Shown: positions 1 through 5,949 of the stretch, one piece after another
Layout of the letters: each line of letters begins with the position of its first letter
How positions within the stretch are numbered: position 1 is the stretch's first letter
Source of the DNA: Oscillospiraceae bacterium
GTDB lineage: Bacteria > Bacillota > Clostridia > Oscillospirales > Ruminococcaceae
Length of the DNA: 10,853 nt
Direction of reading: 5' to 3'
NCBI GenBank assembly: GCA_900768675.1
Contig: CAAGDT010000035.1
Location: 1-10,853, forward strand
Notes under the pieces: model-generated
What the model saw: only the letters and a program-made list of their open reading frames with translations
What the model was told of the DNA's origin: nothing
Databases searched by the model: none
Program-made: the position numbers and the translations under genes

Positions 1-1
1 A

Positions 2-796
2 GCCGCAGATGACACCTCCGAATTTTCGCCCGTGGGCAGTATGTCGGCAGAAAAGCAGGAGCCGGAGGATTCCTTCGACGAGATTGAAAAGAGAGCTGCT
101 GCGGCGGCAGAGGAATACAGCCGCAGACAAAGCGCTTTCAGCGAAACTTCCTTTGAGAGTACCTCGGACAGCGCTCCCGAAAGCGGCGCTTCCCAAAGCG
201 AGGGCTTCGGGGATTACGGCTTCGGCGGCGGATATTCCGCAGCTTCGGCTCAGAGCAGACAGGAGAGCCGAGGAGGTTATCAGCAGCCCAGCTCCTTTAC
301 TACTGCCCGCTACCAGTCTCCCGCAGACGATAACGAAACAACGATTATCTCAAAGAACACCGTTGTTGACGGAAATATACGCTCCTTTGCGAATATGAGC
401 ATAGACGGCAATATAAAGGGCAACGTTGAAACCACAAAGGATATTGACCTTAACGGAAAAATCGTGGGCAACGTAGCCTGCAACAACGCAAAGATGAGAA
501 CCTCACAGATTCAGGGCAATATGCAGATGAAGGGCAACGCATATATGGAGCGTGACACCCTTCTTATCGGCGACCTTACCTCTACATACGCAAATGTAAA
601 CGGCAAAATAAAGGGCAACCTTGATATAACGGGAAAAGCTGAGCTTAAAAGCGACGCTGTTGTATTCGGCGACATAAGCGCTTCAACAATTACAGTAAGC
701 GACGGCGCAATTATCCAGGGCTATGTAAGCACAACCTTCTTAAACAAGGAAGAAAGCAAGAATATCTTCCCCGAGGCTATTACAATAGGGGAGTAA
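2..796 (+). CDS. Bactofilin (polymer-forming cytoskeletal protein), 5'-truncated by window edge
   Basis: The reading frame is open from the first complete codon at position 2, so the true start probably lies upstream; the GTG at 32 and ATG at 41 are internal candidates without a good ribosome site. The first ~110 visible residues are a low-complexity tail rich in Ser, Glu, Ala, Gln and Gly/Tyr, likely disordered. From about nt 340 to 765 the protein becomes a run of short Gly/Asn-punctuated strands (VDGNI, IDGNIKGNV, LNGKIVGNV, VNGKIKGNL, VVFGDI), the right-handed beta-helix signature of bactofilins (DUF583/PF04519), which self-assemble into filaments at the cell envelope and scaffold shape or wall enzymes. 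The sequence after the helix is short (NKEESKNIFPEAITIGE), as is common in the family. The family call is firm. Its cellular role here cannot be read because the neighbouring upstream gene is outside the window. Confidence 0.88.
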   Translation, partial: AADDTSEFSPVGSMSAEKQEPEDSFDEIEKRAAAAAEEYSRRQSAFSETSFESTSDSAPESGASQSEGFGDYGFGGGYSAASAQSRQESRGGYQQPSSFTTARYQSPADDNETTIISKNTVVDGNIRSFANMSIDGNIKGNVETTKDIDLNGKIVGNVACNNAKMRTSQIQGNMQMKGNAYMERDTLLIGDLTSTYANVNGKIKGNLDITGKAELKSDAVVFGDISASTITVSDGAIIQGYVSTTFLNKEESKNIFPEAITIGE

Positions 797-841
797 TATA
801 TGTCAGCTTGTCGGAAAAGTCTTTTTGACAAGAAAAGAATA

Positions 842-975
842 TTGAATAATGAATAATGAATAACGAATAACGAAGAATGAATAATAGCGGTATCGGCTTC
901 GCCGATTTATTTAGAAATGAGATTGTTATGCGGTAATTATTCACTATTCAATTTTCAATATTCATTATTCATTAA
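842..975. repeat. MITE-like palindromic repeat, family A copy 1
   Basis: The left arm is a series of TGAATAA/CGAATAA heptamers (842-885) and the right arm is its approximate reverse complement (TTATTCA units, 937-975); for example AATGAATAATGAAT on the left pairs with ATTCATTATTCATT on the right. The centre holds a perfect 6-bp stem with a 3-nt loop (892-906). A second copy with the same architecture lies at 4098-4217. There is no coding capacity. I see no clear target-site duplication. Confidence 0.75.
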
Positions 976-1300
976 GATAAACTCCGCTCTCAGGGTTTAT
1001 CGACAGACTGTATGTATATACCGCTTATGCGTTATATAACCATAGCTGCTTTCTTAGCGCCCCGAGCCTTAAGCGCATAAAACTTTCCGTCAAACACCAT
1101 TATAGAAATATGGGGCGGCGGCAAGGGCGCTTTTACGGCGGCTAAACGCCTGCGTTCAAAGGACCCCTGCAAGGTTTATAAGGACGCCTTTTGCGGCGTT
1201 GACGCTTACCGTTCTTTCGGGCAAGCGGGAGTGAAAAAGAGAAGCCGGCGTCACCCCGACTGTTCAGAGTCGGGGTGCGTTTGTATAAAGCGCAGTACGC
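976..1300. other. Unassigned stretch with hairpins and short minus-strand protein-like fragments
   Basis: This part of the 740-bp gap between the bactofilin and sigma genes has no full gene. It starts with a 7-bp stem (GATAAAC 976-982 / GTTTATC 995-1001). On the minus strand a short frame ending at about 1034 reads MVFDGKFYALKARG followed by AKKAAMVI and a stop, and an adjacent frame reads VNAAKGVLINLAGVL then a stop; both look more protein-like than random noise and resemble a decayed gene or a translated dispersed repeat. Several GC-rich short inverted repeats (for example GACGCC with GGCGTT near 1180-1200) also allow a structured RNA. I cannot choose between a gene remnant, a repeat and an RNA from one copy. 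Confidence 0.3.
1252..1277. other. Strong 10-bp hairpin without a U-tract
   Basis: CACCCCGACT (1252-1261) pairs perfectly with AGTCGGGGTG (1268-1277) around a 6-nt loop. The following bases (CGTTTGTATA) lack a real T-run, so it is a poor classical terminator. It could be the closing stem of a structured RNA covering the region just upstream. Confidence 0.45.
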
Positions 1301-1345
1301 TTATGTGCCCGAAAAGACAGTTTTTTGTGCCGGAAACCGTGCTGC

Positions 1346-1388
1346 GGGCAGTTTTTTCTGTTTCTGCCCTGTCTTTTTCGCTTTTTTT
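1346..1388 (+). terminator. Possible rho-independent terminator upstream of sigma gene
   Basis: GGGCAG (1346-1351) can pair with CTGCCC (1364-1369), and the stem is followed by two T-rich runs (1373-1377 and 1382-1388). The 6-bp stem is short and the loop is T-rich, so this is only a candidate. It could separate transcription of the preceding gap from the sigma-factor promoter. Confidence 0.3.
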
Positions 1389-1453
1389 AAACAATTCTGC
1401 GGCGGAAATCCTGCCGCTGCACCAAAAGAAAATAAAGATTTGGTAAAAATTAC

Positions 1454-1486
1454 CTGTAACTTTTTTGTAAAATCTGAAACTTTTTT
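1454..1486 (+). promoter_or_regulatory. Tandem ECF-type -35-like motifs upstream of the sigma gene
   Basis: CTGTAACTTTTTT (1454-1466) and CTGAAACTTTTTT (1474-1486) differ at one base and are spaced exactly 20 bp. TGTAAC and TGAAAC followed by T-runs are the typical -35 form of promoters read by ECF sigma factors, fitting autoregulation of the gene that begins ~55 bp downstream. No convincing -10 (such as CGTC or CGTA) is visible at 16-17 bp from either motif, so the promoter call is tentative; a repeated binding site for a regulator is an alternative. Confidence 0.4.
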
Positions 1487-1525
1487 ACTGAAAATCCCTG
1501 CTACTTAAGTGTAGGGCAGCAAAGC

Positions 1526-1531
1526 GAGGTG
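1526..1531 (+). promoter_or_regulatory. Ribosome binding site deciding a TTG start
   Basis: GAGGTG lies 6 nt before TTG at 1538. The alternative in-frame GTG at 1529 sits inside this site and has no purine-rich sequence at the right distance before it, so TTG 1538 is preferred. Confidence 0.65.
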
Positions 1532-1537
1532 ACCTTT

Positions 1538-2080
1538 TTGGGAAATGACGCGCTTGACGCCTATTTTAACAGCGTTTATAAAGAAACCTTCTCTTCGGTT
1601 TCCAGATATGTGGTAAGCAAATGCGGCAGTATTCAGGAATCCGAGGATATTATCCAGAATATCTACGCAAGATTTTACCAGCGCATCGCCAAAAAGGGCT
1701 GCGCTGATATAGAAAATGCGGAAGCTTTCGTTATAAACATTGCTAAATTTGAATGTAAGAACTACTTTGCCTTTATTAAAAAGCACAGCTCCGCCACCTC
1801 CTTTGCGGATTATTCCGAGGAGCAGATGGTGGCAATCGAGGCGGAAATGTCCAGAGAGCAGAAAAATCTCGAGGACGTACTCTGCAACGAGCTTGTGGCA
1901 AAGCAGATTTTTGATGATATTGCAAAGGACGACCCGGTTATCGGAAGAATTTTTTATCTGCATTTCGTCTGCGATATGAAGCTTGACGAGGTGGCTAAAA
2001 GCCTTGGAATGAACCTTTCGACGGTTAAAAACAAGCTTTACCGCACAATCGAACGTCAGAAGAAGAAATTCAATCTTTAA
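1538..2080 (+). CDS. ECF-type RNA polymerase sigma factor
   Basis: This is a 180-residue protein (from TTG 1538; 183 if GTG 1529 is used) with the two-domain layout of extracytoplasmic-function sigma factors. The sigma-2 region covers about residues 5-80 and includes the ESEDIIQNIYARFYQRI segment, matching the region 2.2 core-binding helix with its D-x-x-Q pattern. An acidic linker follows. The sigma-4 region (about 112-178) ends in a helix-turn-helix, MKLDEVAKSLGMNLSTVKNKLYRTIERQK, here written as the family pattern EVAKxLGMxxSTVKxxLxR. There is no sigma-1 or sigma-3 domain. It would direct core polymerase to a small regulon in response to an envelope signal. The next gene, a single-pass membrane protein 124 bp downstream on the same strand, is the likely anti-sigma partner. 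Which ECF group it belongs to is not clear from the sequence alone. Confidence 0.85.
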   Translation: MGNDALDAYFNSVYKETFSSVSRYVVSKCGSIQESEDIIQNIYARFYQRIAKKGCADIENAEAFVINIAKFECKNYFAFIKKHSSATSFADYSEEQMVAIEAEMSREQKNLEDVLCNELVAKQIFDDIAKDDPVIGRIFYLHFVCDMKLDEVAKSLGMNLSTVKNKLYRTIERQKKKFNL

Positions 2081-2102
2081 TCTGCGGCTGTCCGCAAAGC
2101 AG

Positions 2103-2163
2103 ACTGCAAAAAACGCAGAAGGCGGCAACAGTCGTCTTAAGTATCTCTTTTTGCAGTACTGCA
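2103..2163 (+). other. Inverted repeat in the sigma/anti-sigma intercistronic gap
   Basis: ACTGCAAAAA (2103-2112) is the reverse complement of TTTTTGCAGT (2148-2157), and the right arm overlaps a perfect 12-bp palindrome TGCAGTACTGCA (2152-2163). A hairpin here could partly attenuate transcription or protect mRNA between the two genes. The 35-nt loop makes function uncertain. Confidence 0.35.
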
Positions 2164-2190
2164 CATACTAAAATAACAAATAAACAGGGA

Positions 2191-2196
2191 AGGAGG
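2191..2196 (+). promoter_or_regulatory. Consensus ribosome binding site for a TTG start
   Basis: A perfect AGGAGG sits 8 nt before TTG 2205; no ATG or GTG in frame lies at a suitable distance, which fixes the start of the membrane protein. Confidence 0.75.
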
Positions 2197-2204
2197 AACG
2201 GCCT

Positions 2205-3995
2205 TTGAACACCGGCGATTTTTACAAGGAACTTATGCAGAAATACGCTCTCAACGAAGAGCAGATACGCCTTAACGCTATCAGACAGGCAAAGCGGCCT
2301 GCATGGCAGACCTACTGGAAGCCTGCTGCCGGAGTAGCTGCGGCTGTTGCGGTTACCGTTGGTGCGGTTGCCTTTACCAACGGCAAGTCCCCTGACCTTG
2401 ATATAACCGTTTCTCCCAAAACCGTTCTTTCGGCTTCCCAGCGTCTTCATGAGGCGGAGCAGAACTATTACAGCGCAGCTGCTCTTGAGGAAGAGCCTGT
2501 TGACATTTATATCACCTTCAACGACCCTGTCTGTTACAGCGATATGATGGTTTCATTATCCGCTGTTGCGGATTCTGCCGATATTTCGGTAGCAAGGCTG
2601 TACCTTTCTGACGATATTATAAGCAATACCGATGAGATACGGGAATATGCCCTCGAAAAAGGGGACAGCAAGGAAATAATCGGCGCTAAATTATGCGCTT
2701 TCGCAAGCCACTACCGTGATATTCAGGACTTATCCTGCATTTATCTTGCGGAGCTTGGTTCTGCGGACATAAACGACGAAACCTTTGTGCCTGTTTCTAT
2801 TGACGACAGCGACCCGCTTATGAACGACCTGTCCATAAAGAATACGGACGTACCGGTTTCTCCCGTTACAACTCCCTTCTCCTTTGAGCAGGAAACCTCA
2901 GTTCCCACCTCGGAAGAGCCGCTTGAAACAAACGTTACGGAAATTGACGAGTCCGATGCGAGCACCGTTGTTCCTCCCGAAACCACCGAGCCTGAGCTTG
3001 ACGACCCGGATTTGACCGAGGAAGAGGAAGAGCCCGTTCCCGAGGAGACCACCGTAACCACCACCGAAACAGAGGTTTCTGTTACGGAGATAAGCAACGC
3101 AGGTGAATTCGGGCTTATGACCGAGATTTATCAGCTTAACGTTGAAAACTCCCTTGAAACCTTCCTTTCCGGAGATTATGCTATTGTTCTTACCAAAAAC
3201 GAGGTTTACCTCTATACTCTCGGCGGAGTAATCGCCGACAGACACCCTGCACAGGTATTTGAGCTGAGCAATCCGAAGATAACCTATTCCGACAGCGAGA
3301 CTGTTATTCTTACAGGCTGCGGAGCAGACGGCTTACGCAATATGGTTGCCGTAATAGACACAAATAACGGAACAGCCTATGCTTACGACGCAAGCGTAAA
3401 CTTAGGCGCCGCAGAAATAGGTACAATCCATTACAGTCCTGCAACAAACAAATACTTTATCAAGGCTGTTTCCGGTTCAAACACCTATATTTACGAGGTA
3501 TTGATGAGCGCCGAAACAGGGCTTGCATTCAGACCCCTTATTGAACAGGAAGCGGCGGTATCTCTTGCGGGATATTATAACGACACCCTGTACCTTGTAA
3601 TTTCCGATGACAACGTAAAGTCCTCGCTGTATGCATTCAGCTGCAACAGCGGAGAAATCAGGGAAATCTCGGCATTTGAGGCTATCTGCAAGGTTAAGCG
3701 CAGCCCATCCTTTGAAAGCTTTATCGTATTAGACGGAGAAAATTCCATTGTGATGGACGTGTTCAGCGGGAATCTTATTCCTGTTGACGGCGTGCATGCT
3801 ATGGTAGGCACAAAGAATAACGTTACCTACTTAAGGACGGAGGAGGGCGCAAAGGCGGTTTACGCCGACGGAACCTTAAGCGACGTGCCTATGAACGCTG
3901 CAATCTTTGAAAAGACTATCAAAAGCGACTTTGCGGTAAACGAGATTACTCCCGAAAAGGTAGTTGTGGTCAGCAAAAACGATATGAGATGGTAA
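2205..3995 (+). CDS. Single-pass membrane protein, probable anti-sigma factor/sensor
   Basis: This 596-residue protein starts at TTG. Residues 1-38 are a short charged cytoplasmic segment (GDFYKELMQKYALNEEQI), residues 40-57 are one transmembrane helix (PAAGVAAAVAVTVGAVAF), and the rest is predicted outside. The outside part has a first globular region (about 65-210), a Thr/Glu/Pro/Asp-rich linker (about 213-296, including EEEEEPVPEETT) and a C-terminal region (about 305-596) of repeated short strands such as YAIVLTKNEVYLYTLGG and LYLVISDDNVKSSLYAFS, suggestive of a beta-propeller-like fold. Position directly after an ECF sigma gene and the topology argue that the N-terminal tail binds the sigma factor while the outside region senses a signal. 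No HxxxCxxC zinc anti-sigma motif or RsgI-type beta-clamp is evident, so the role rests on context. A strong terminator follows. Confidence 0.65.
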   Translation: MNTGDFYKELMQKYALNEEQIRLNAIRQAKRPAWQTYWKPAAGVAAAVAVTVGAVAFTNGKSPDLDITVSPKTVLSASQRLHEAEQNYYSAAALEEEPVDIYITFNDPVCYSDMMVSLSAVADSADISVARLYLSDDIISNTDEIREYALEKGDSKEIIGAKLCAFASHYRDIQDLSCIYLAELGSADINDETFVPVSIDDSDPLMNDLSIKNTDVPVSPVTTPFSFEQETSVPTSEEPLETNVTEIDESDASTVVPPETTEPELDDPDLTEEEEEPVPEETTVTTTETEVSVTEISNAGEFGLMTEIYQLNVENSLETFLSGDYAIVLTKNEVYLYTLGGVIADRHPAQVFELSNPKITYSDSETVILTGCGADGLRNMVAVIDTNNGTAYAYDASVNLGAAEIGTIHYSPATNKYFIKAVSGSNTYIYEVLMSAETGLAFRPLIEQEAAVSLAGYYNDTLYLVISDDNVKSSLYAFSCNSGEIREISAFEAICKVKRSPSFESFIVLDGENSIVMDVFSGNLIPVDGVHAMVGTKNNVTYLRTEEGAKAVYADGTLSDVPMNAAIFEKTIKSDFAVNEITPEKVVVVSKNDMRW

Positions 3996-4024
3996 TGGCA
4001 ATAAAACAACAGTAAAAGATAATT

Positions 4025-4061
4025 AAAAATACCCTCTTCTGAAAAGGAGAGGGTATTTTTT
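4025..4061 (+). terminator. Strong bidirectional rho-independent terminator
   Basis: AAAAATACCCTCT (4025-4037) pairs perfectly with AGAGGGTATTTTT (4048-4060) over 13 bp with a 10-nt loop, followed by T. Flanking CAACAGTAAAA (4008-4018) and TTTTACTGTTG (4058-4068) allow an even longer stem. A-run before and T-run after mean it can end transcription from both sides: the sigma/anti-sigma unit from the left and the ung operon from the right. Confidence 0.85.
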
Positions 4062-4097
4062 ACTGTTGATAAAACCTGAAAACAGGGTTTATTTTAA

Positions 4098-4217
4098 TGA
4101 ATAATGAATAGTGAATAGTGAATAAATATGGTGTGCCCTTTGGGCACGGATTTAAAATAGTGCGTAATAACCGCATTTATTCACTCTTCATTATTCGTTA
4201 TTCAACATTCATTTATT
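4098..4217. repeat. MITE-like palindromic repeat, family A copy 2
   Basis: TGAATAATGAATAGTGAATA units (4098-4125) form the left arm, and TTATTCA-type units (4177-4217) the inverted right arm. The centre has a perfect 6-bp stem with 3-nt loop (4133-4147), at the same place as in the copy at 842-975 but of different sequence. GGT precedes the stem and TTATTCAC follows it at 29-30 nt in both copies. It lies between the ends of two convergent transcription units. Confidence 0.75.
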
Positions 4218-4223
4218 GCCGTG

Positions 4224-4249
4224 CAGCCCTCTCTTTTACGAAAGGGCTG
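4224..4249 (-). other. Small hairpin just past the ung stop codon
   Basis: CAGCCCT (4224-4230) pairs with AGGGCTG (4243-4249). Read in the direction of ung it comes 10 bp after the stop, but no T-run follows, so it may be an mRNA 3'-end stabiliser or a weak terminator rather than a classical one. Confidence 0.35.
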
Positions 4250-4259
4250 TCTGTCATAT

Positions 4260-4925
4260 TCAAAGCCTCCAGTCAATCGGCTCTATCCCGTTCTTTTCAA
4301 GAAAAGCGTTGCATTTTGAAAAATGCCTGCACCCGAAAAATCCGTTGTAGGCGGAAAGAGGACTGGGGTGTGCGGCAGTAAGTATAAGATGCCTCGGATT
4401 TGTTATAAGGGGGATTTTCGCTTTTGCGTTTCCGCCCCAGAGCATAAATACCAGCGGTTCCTCCCGCTGGTTCAGCAGCTCAATAACCCTGTCCGTAAAT
4501 ATCTCCCAGCCCCTTCCACGGTGGCTGTTCGCCTGTCCCCGCCGCACGGTAAGAGAGGTGTTCAGCAGCAAAACTCCCTGCGCCGCCCACTTCGTCAGCT
4601 CCCCGCTTATCGGTATGGGAAGCCCTAAGTCGCTGTTAAGCTCCTTGTAGATATTTTTCAGGGAGGGCGGCGGCTCAACTCCCTGCTTTACCGAAAAGGC
4701 AAGCCCGTGGGCCTGATTAGGCTCGTGGTATGGGTCCTGCCCTAAAATAAGCGCCTTAACGTCCTTGTAGGCGGTAAATCGCATGGCGTTGAAAATATCG
4801 TACATATCGGGGTAAATCGTAAAGCTGTTGTACTCTGCCTTTAAAAAGCTGCGAAGCTGCTGATAATAGGGCTTTTTGAACTCATCGCAGAGAATTTCGT
4901 CCCAGTCGTTTCCGAAGCTTACCAT
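4260..4925 (-). CDS. ung: Uracil-DNA glycosylase, family 1
   Basis: This 221-residue protein removes uracil from DNA by cutting the N-glycosidic bond, the first step of base excision repair after cytosine deamination or dUMP incorporation. All family 1 signatures are present: the water-activating motif GQDPYH at 62-67 with catalytic Asp64, the uracil-recognition segment GVLLLNT with Asn122, and the minor-groove/leucine loop HPSPLSA at 186-192 with His186 and Leu190. Length and residue spacing match the E. coli enzyme almost exactly. The ATG shares one base with the TAA stop of the upstream gene and is preceded by AGGAGG (4936-4941), so translation is coupled to that gene. It is the last gene of the four-gene operon. 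Function is certain from sequence. Confidence 0.97.
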   Translation of the reverse strand: MVSFGNDWDEILCDEFKKPYYQQLRSFLKAEYNSFTIYPDMYDIFNAMRFTAYKDVKALILGQDPYHEPNQAHGLAFSVKQGVEPPPSLKNIYKELNSDLGLPIPISGELTKWAAQGVLLLNTSLTVRRGQANSHRGRGWEIFTDRVIELLNQREEPLVFMLWGGNAKAKIPLITNPRHLILTAAHPSPLSAYNGFFGCRHFSKCNAFLEKNGIEPIDWRL

Positions 4926-5554
4926 TATCTGCTCTCCTCCTCAAATTGAACGTTAATGCAGAAGTAATTATATGTTTCAGGCGCTAAGAGCAGCAAGTCA
5001 TCGGGGCTTAAAAGATACAGCGCTCCCGCTGTTGCAAAATACTCCGAGGGTCGCTGGTCGCTGTACCCGCCTGCAACATAAAGCTTTGTCTGCTCACGGT
5101 TGTAAACCGACATAAAATCCTTGTCCGAGGAGTTTCCGTAACGGTTGTCGTAGGCGTGGAAAAGCTCGTGAAGCATTACGTCTGCGCTGTAGCTGTTGGT
5201 TGAAATATATATCTTATCCCCTTGCGTAAGCCCCAGCGCCTGTGTATGTCCCGTTTCGTTTTTCGGTATAGGCAGCTCGCCGCCTATAAAGTAAAGGCTT
5301 TTGCAGCAGTCTGTAAGCTCCGAGGGCGCTGCGTCCAGCACATATATATGCCCGAGAAAGTTATCGGCATTAATCTCTCCGCTTTTGTAAACGTCAATGC
5401 CACGATATGTGCCGCAGAACTCCCTGTTCAGCAGGAAACGAAGCTCGTAGTCAGAAGCGAACTGCCCGAGAAGAACTCCGACGCCCGCAGCAGCACAGAC
5501 TGCCGCAGCATATACTCCGACGCGAAAAGCCTTGTTGTTTTCAAAAAAGCTCAT
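4925..5554 (-). CDS. Membrane-anchored gluzincin, ATLF/Pro-Pro endopeptidase-like
   Basis: This is a 209-residue protein. Residues 12-30 (VGVYAAAVCAAAGVGVLLG) form an N-terminal membrane anchor or uncleaved signal; the rest should lie outside. The zinc-protease motif is H129-E130-L-F-H133, followed by AYD. A second conserved block, Y164-SDQRPS-E171-YFATAGALYLL, gives a tyrosine seven residues before a glutamate. In anthrax lethal factor (His686, Glu687, His690, Tyr728, Glu735) and in PPEP-1 of Clostridioides difficile (His142, Glu143, His146, Tyr178, Glu185) the catalytic Tyr is likewise seven residues before the zinc-ligand Glu, and the His-to-Glu distance here (38) is close to that of PPEP-1 (39). 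I therefore assign it to the ATLF-like clan; the substrate is unknown. It overlaps its upstream neighbour at ATGA and ung at one base. An alternative is an uncharacterised gluzincin of another family. Confidence 0.7.
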   Translation of the reverse strand: MSFFENNKAFRVGVYAAAVCAAAGVGVLLGQFASDYELRFLLNREFCGTYRGIDVYKSGEINADNFLGHIYVLDAAPSELTDCCKSLYFIGGELPIPKNETGHTQALGLTQGDKIYISTNSYSADVMLHELFHAYDNRYGNSSDKDFMSVYNREQTKLYVAGGYSDQRPSEYFATAGALYLLSPDDLLLLAPETYNYFCINVQFEEESR

Positions 5555-5925
5555 GCCGCAAGAGAGAAGTAAAGACCTGCAAACATTCCCGTAGAAATTG
5601 AAAGCAGTCCGATTATAACGAGGCAGAACACCAGCGCTCCCGTGCCGAAAAAGGTTTTAGGCTTTTCGGGCAGGGGTTCGGTATACCTTATCTCCGGCAT
5701 TACCGGCGGAGGATTTTCTCCTGCAAAGGGCTGAGCCTGCTGTATCTGCTGTTCCGGCTGAGCCTGCTGTACCTGCTGCATTTCCACGGCTTCCACCGGC
5801 TTTTCTATTACCTCTGTTACGGTAGCTGCAATAGTATCGGTATCCGGTCCGCTGAGCCTTGCGCCGCAGCCTGTACAGAACAATGCATTTTCTTCTGCGT
5901 TTTTTCCGCAATTTCTGCAAAACAT
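5551..5925 (-). CDS. Zinc-ribbon protein with C-terminal membrane helix
   Basis: The 124-residue protein opens with a compact zinc ribbon, C3-RNC6 and C17-TGC20, typical of the zinc_ribbon_2 family (PF13240) found at the N terminus of many Firmicutes membrane proteins. The middle (about 30-90) is low-complexity, with a Gln/Pro/Ala-rich duplicated segment around 50-66 (VQQAQPEQQ then IQQAQP) that is also visible as a 23-bp near-perfect repeat in the DNA (5729-5751 and 5756-5778). Residues 95-118 are one hydrophobic helix, leaving almost nothing beyond it, so the ribbon faces the cytoplasm if the tail is inserted in the usual way. A purine-rich AAAGGA site sits upstream of the ATG, 24 bp after ogg, and its TGA overlaps the start of the protease gene in ATGA. 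Function is unknown; a small adaptor for the membrane protease is possible but is inference. Confidence 0.75.
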   Translation of the reverse strand: MFCRNCGKNAEENALFCTGCGARLSGPDTDTIAATVTEVIEKPVEAVEMQQVQQAQPEQQIQQAQPFAGENPPPVMPEIRYTEPLPEKPKTFFGTGALVFCLVIIGLLSISTGMFAGLYFSLAA

Positions 5926-5949
5926 AATAATTATCCTTTCTTACGGGGC

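Noticed and set aside
842..885. Possible CRISPR-like or tandem repeat array from the TGAATAA heptamers
   Set aside because: Units are 7 bp with no spacers, and they form inverted arms around a hairpin, so they belong to a palindromic repeat.
1252..1277. 10-bp hairpin as a standard terminator
   Set aside because: No T-run follows on either strand at the right place, so it is listed as a hairpin only.
1231..1508. Two overlapping small + strand reading frames of 71 and 77 codons
   Set aside because: No ribosome site, odd composition (poly-Phe, Cys-rich), run through hairpins and T-tracts, and overlap each other in different frames.
1505..2164. Long minus-strand frame opposite the sigma factor
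   Set aside because: Antisense shadow of a clear ECF sigma gene; the protein sequence has no recognisable family and no ribosome site.
2741..3097. Ser/Val-rich minus-strand frame opposite the anti-sigma linker
   Set aside because: Its low-complexity sequence is simply the reverse of the Thr/Glu/Pro codons of the linker.
5222..5601. Plus-strand frames opposite the protease gene
   Set aside because: Antisense shadows with Arg/Cys-rich sequence and no ribosome site.
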